Shown in pieces: positions 14,075 to 14,719 of a DNA stretch of 14,719 bases; the first letter of the stretch is position 1; the number at the start of each line of letters is the position of its first letter. The notes below the pieces were generated by a model, which saw only the letters and a program-made list of their open reading frames with translations, was not told the DNA's origin and searched no databases. Made by a program: the position numbers and the translations under genes. This DNA is from a bacterium (GTDB lineage: Bacteria; Cyanobacteriota; Vampirovibrionia; Obscuribacterales; Obscuribacteraceae). The stretch covers positions 1 to 14,719 of the forward strand of contig JAUIJG010000086.1 of the NCBI GenBank assembly GCA_030431355.1. The letters run 5' to 3'.

Positions 14075-14148
14075 GTCCCCTTGGCCGAGAAGTTAGGCAA
14101 CCGGCTGCAACCCGGTCCAGGTGGGTGCGATTCCTGCAGGGGACTCCA
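14075..14148 (+). tRNA. trnC: tRNA-Cys (anticodon GCA)
   Basis: Acceptor GTCCCCT / AGGGGAC, D-stem GCC / GGC, anticodon arm ACCGG-CTGCAAC-CCGGT (anticodon 14107-14109), T-arm GTGGG-TGCGATT-CCTGC, T73 as expected for Cys, encoded CCA. Confidence 0.94.
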
Positions 14149-14151
14149 TAT

Positions 14152-14238
14152 CGGTGGGTATGCAAGCGGCCAAAGCATCGTGACTGTAAATCACGAGTCG
14201 CAAGACTTCGCAGGTTCGAATCCGTGCCCCACCGACCA
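14152..14238 (+). tRNA. trnY: tRNA-Tyr (anticodon GTA)
   Basis: Acceptor CGGTGGG / CCCACCG, D-stem TGC / GCA, anticodon arm CGTGA-CTGTAAA-TCACG (anticodon 14186-14188), a long variable arm AGTC-GCAA-GACT typical of tRNA-Tyr, A73, encoded CCA. The T-stem pairs only if one G is bulged out, an insertion compared with normal. Confidence 0.9.
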
Positions 14239-14242
14239 CCTA

Positions 14243-14317
14243 GCCCTTGTAGCTCAATTGGATGAGCATCTGGATACGAACCAGAAGGCTCCAGGTTCGA
14301 GTCCTGGCAGGGGTCCA
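14243..14317 (+). tRNA. trnR: tRNA-Arg (anticodon ACG)
   Basis: D-stem GCTC / GAGC, anticodon arm TCTGG-ATACGAA-CCAGA (anticodon 14276-14278), T-arm CCAGG-TTCGAGT-CCTGG. The acceptor GCCCTTG pairs with CAGGGGT only with G-U at 1-72, after which CCA follows with no separate discriminator base, so one base at the 3' end appears missing. Confidence 0.88.
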
Positions 14318-14337
14318 AAATTAACAAACCCAGACTG

Positions 14338-14408
14338 TGATGCGTGGCTGATAGGGAAGCAACTGCCTCTTAAGCAGCGAGATGCTGGTTCGAATCCAGC
14401 CGCATCGA
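14338..14408 (+). tRNA. trnK: tRNA-Lys (anticodon CTT)
   Basis: Acceptor TGATGCG / CGCATCG (T-G at 1-72), D-stem GCT / AGC, anticodon loop CTCTTAA (anticodon 14369-14371) on a four-pair stem, T-arm GCTGG-TTCGAAT-CCAGC, A73. CCA is not encoded. Reads AAG. Confidence 0.88.
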
Positions 14409-14451
14409 ATGAAATTCCTGCCACCATATTCCATACCAGGCAAAATCAAAA

Positions 14452-14523
14452 GGAGGTATGGCAGAATGGCTATGCACCCGGCTTTTAACCGGCATGAAAT
14501 AGGTTCGATTCCTATTACCTCCA
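14452..14523 (+). tRNA. trnK: tRNA-Lys (anticodon TTT)
   Basis: Acceptor GGAGGTA / TACCTCC perfect, D-stem GCA / TGC, anticodon loop CTTTTAA (anticodon 14484-14486), C-C mismatch at 27-43, T-arm ATAGG-TTCGATT-CCTAT, A73. CCA is not encoded. Second Lys isoacceptor in the array. Confidence 0.9.
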
Positions 14524-14579
14524 AACTTTGCCGACCGCCTCTCGGGGCAGTCAAAGCAGCAATGAGCACATGAATATTT

Positions 14580-14652
14580 GCCGCATTAGCTCAGAGGAAA
14601 GAGCAGTGGATTTCTAATCCGTTTGTCCCAGGTTCGAATCCTGGATGCGGTT
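14580..14652 (+). tRNA. trnR: tRNA-Arg (anticodon TCT)
   Basis: Acceptor GCCGCAT / ATGCGGT (G-U at 1-72), D-stem GCTC / GAGC, anticodon arm GTGGA-TTTCTAA-TCCGT (anticodon 14613-14615), T-arm CCAGG-TTCGAAT-CCTGG, T at position 73. CCA is not encoded. The 56-nt spacer before it can fold into a CTTTG / CAAAG hairpin. Confidence 0.9.
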
Positions 14653-14655
14653 TTT

Positions 14656-14719
14656 GCCGTTGTGGCTCAAGTGGTTGAGCGGCTGTCTTGTAAACAGCAG
14701 GTTGCAGGTTCGACTCCTG
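14656..14719 (+). tRNA. trnT: tRNA-Thr (anticodon TGT), cut by the window end
   Basis: 5' acceptor GCCGTTG, D-stem GCTC / GAGC, anticodon arm GCTGT-CTTGTAA-ACAGC (anticodon 14689-14691), T-arm GCAGG-TTCGACT-CCTG, then the window stops. The array therefore continues to the right. Confidence 0.9.

Noticed and set aside
12887..14573. Many open frames on both strands across the tRNA region
   Set aside because: Their sequences are translations of tRNA genes (recurring patterns such as RFESG, GSNPA, RTRTG, DSNL); they are shadows, not proteins.

Overview
The window looks like a bacterial chromosome or large replicon of moderate GC. It is rich in TPR lipoproteins, exported or membrane-anchored proteins and unrecognised small proteins, and has no classic operon of known metabolism. 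The mix (kinesin-light-chain-type TPR lipoproteins, a TPR plus matrixin-type metalloprotease, a DUF900 hydrolase, an orphan PAS histidine kinase, an IS1595-like protein) reminds me of non-photosynthetic Cyanobacteriota (Vampirovibrionia/Obscuribacterales). That placement is an impression from gene content only; there is no rRNA or ribosomal protein here to prove it.

Left part (1-8100). Three minus-strand genes come first: a TPR lipoprotein cut by the window edge, an unknown 198-residue cytosolic protein directly upstream of it, and an unknown 145-residue protein. A divergent soluble PAS-histidine kinase follows and ends at a bidirectional hairpin terminator shared with a convergent exported cyclophilin. 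Upstream of the cyclophilin, also on minus, lie a secreted DUF900-type alpha/beta hydrolase and a secreted 587-residue protein with two TPR blocks, a zinc protease domain (HExxHxxGxxH) and a proline-rich repeat tail. Most of these products act outside the cytoplasm.

Middle part (7429-10925). Two consecutive plus-strand membrane-anchored proteins share a TM-G-x-Y-aromatic-YGLH motif. After them come a possible 43-residue membrane protein on minus, a 447-residue TPR lipoprotein with its own promoter, and a convergent membrane-anchored zinc-ribbon protein.

Right part (10926-14719) is accessory in character. It starts with a tandem array of about eight and a half 49-bp units with nested dyad symmetry, then a protein that keeps both ends of an IS1595/ISXO2 transposase but seems to lack the catalytic core. 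From 12957 to the window end there is a dense array of at least 17 tRNA genes (Trp, CAT, Asp, Pro, Ala, Leu-anticodon TAG, Phe, Val, Ile, Gly, Cys, Tyr, Arg, Lys, Lys, Arg, Thr), all on plus, often 1-5 nt apart, with mixed CCA encoding and several structural oddities. Such long tRNA arrays are known from plasmids, ICEs and phages.

The most interesting proposal is at 12528-12765: an extended -10 promoter, a hairpin, a strong Shine-Dalgarno with a 35-codon ORF whose first 17 residues include 15 different amino acids, and a terminator-like hairpin, all just before the tRNA array. This has the layout of a translation-sensing attenuator controlling the array, but it is inference.
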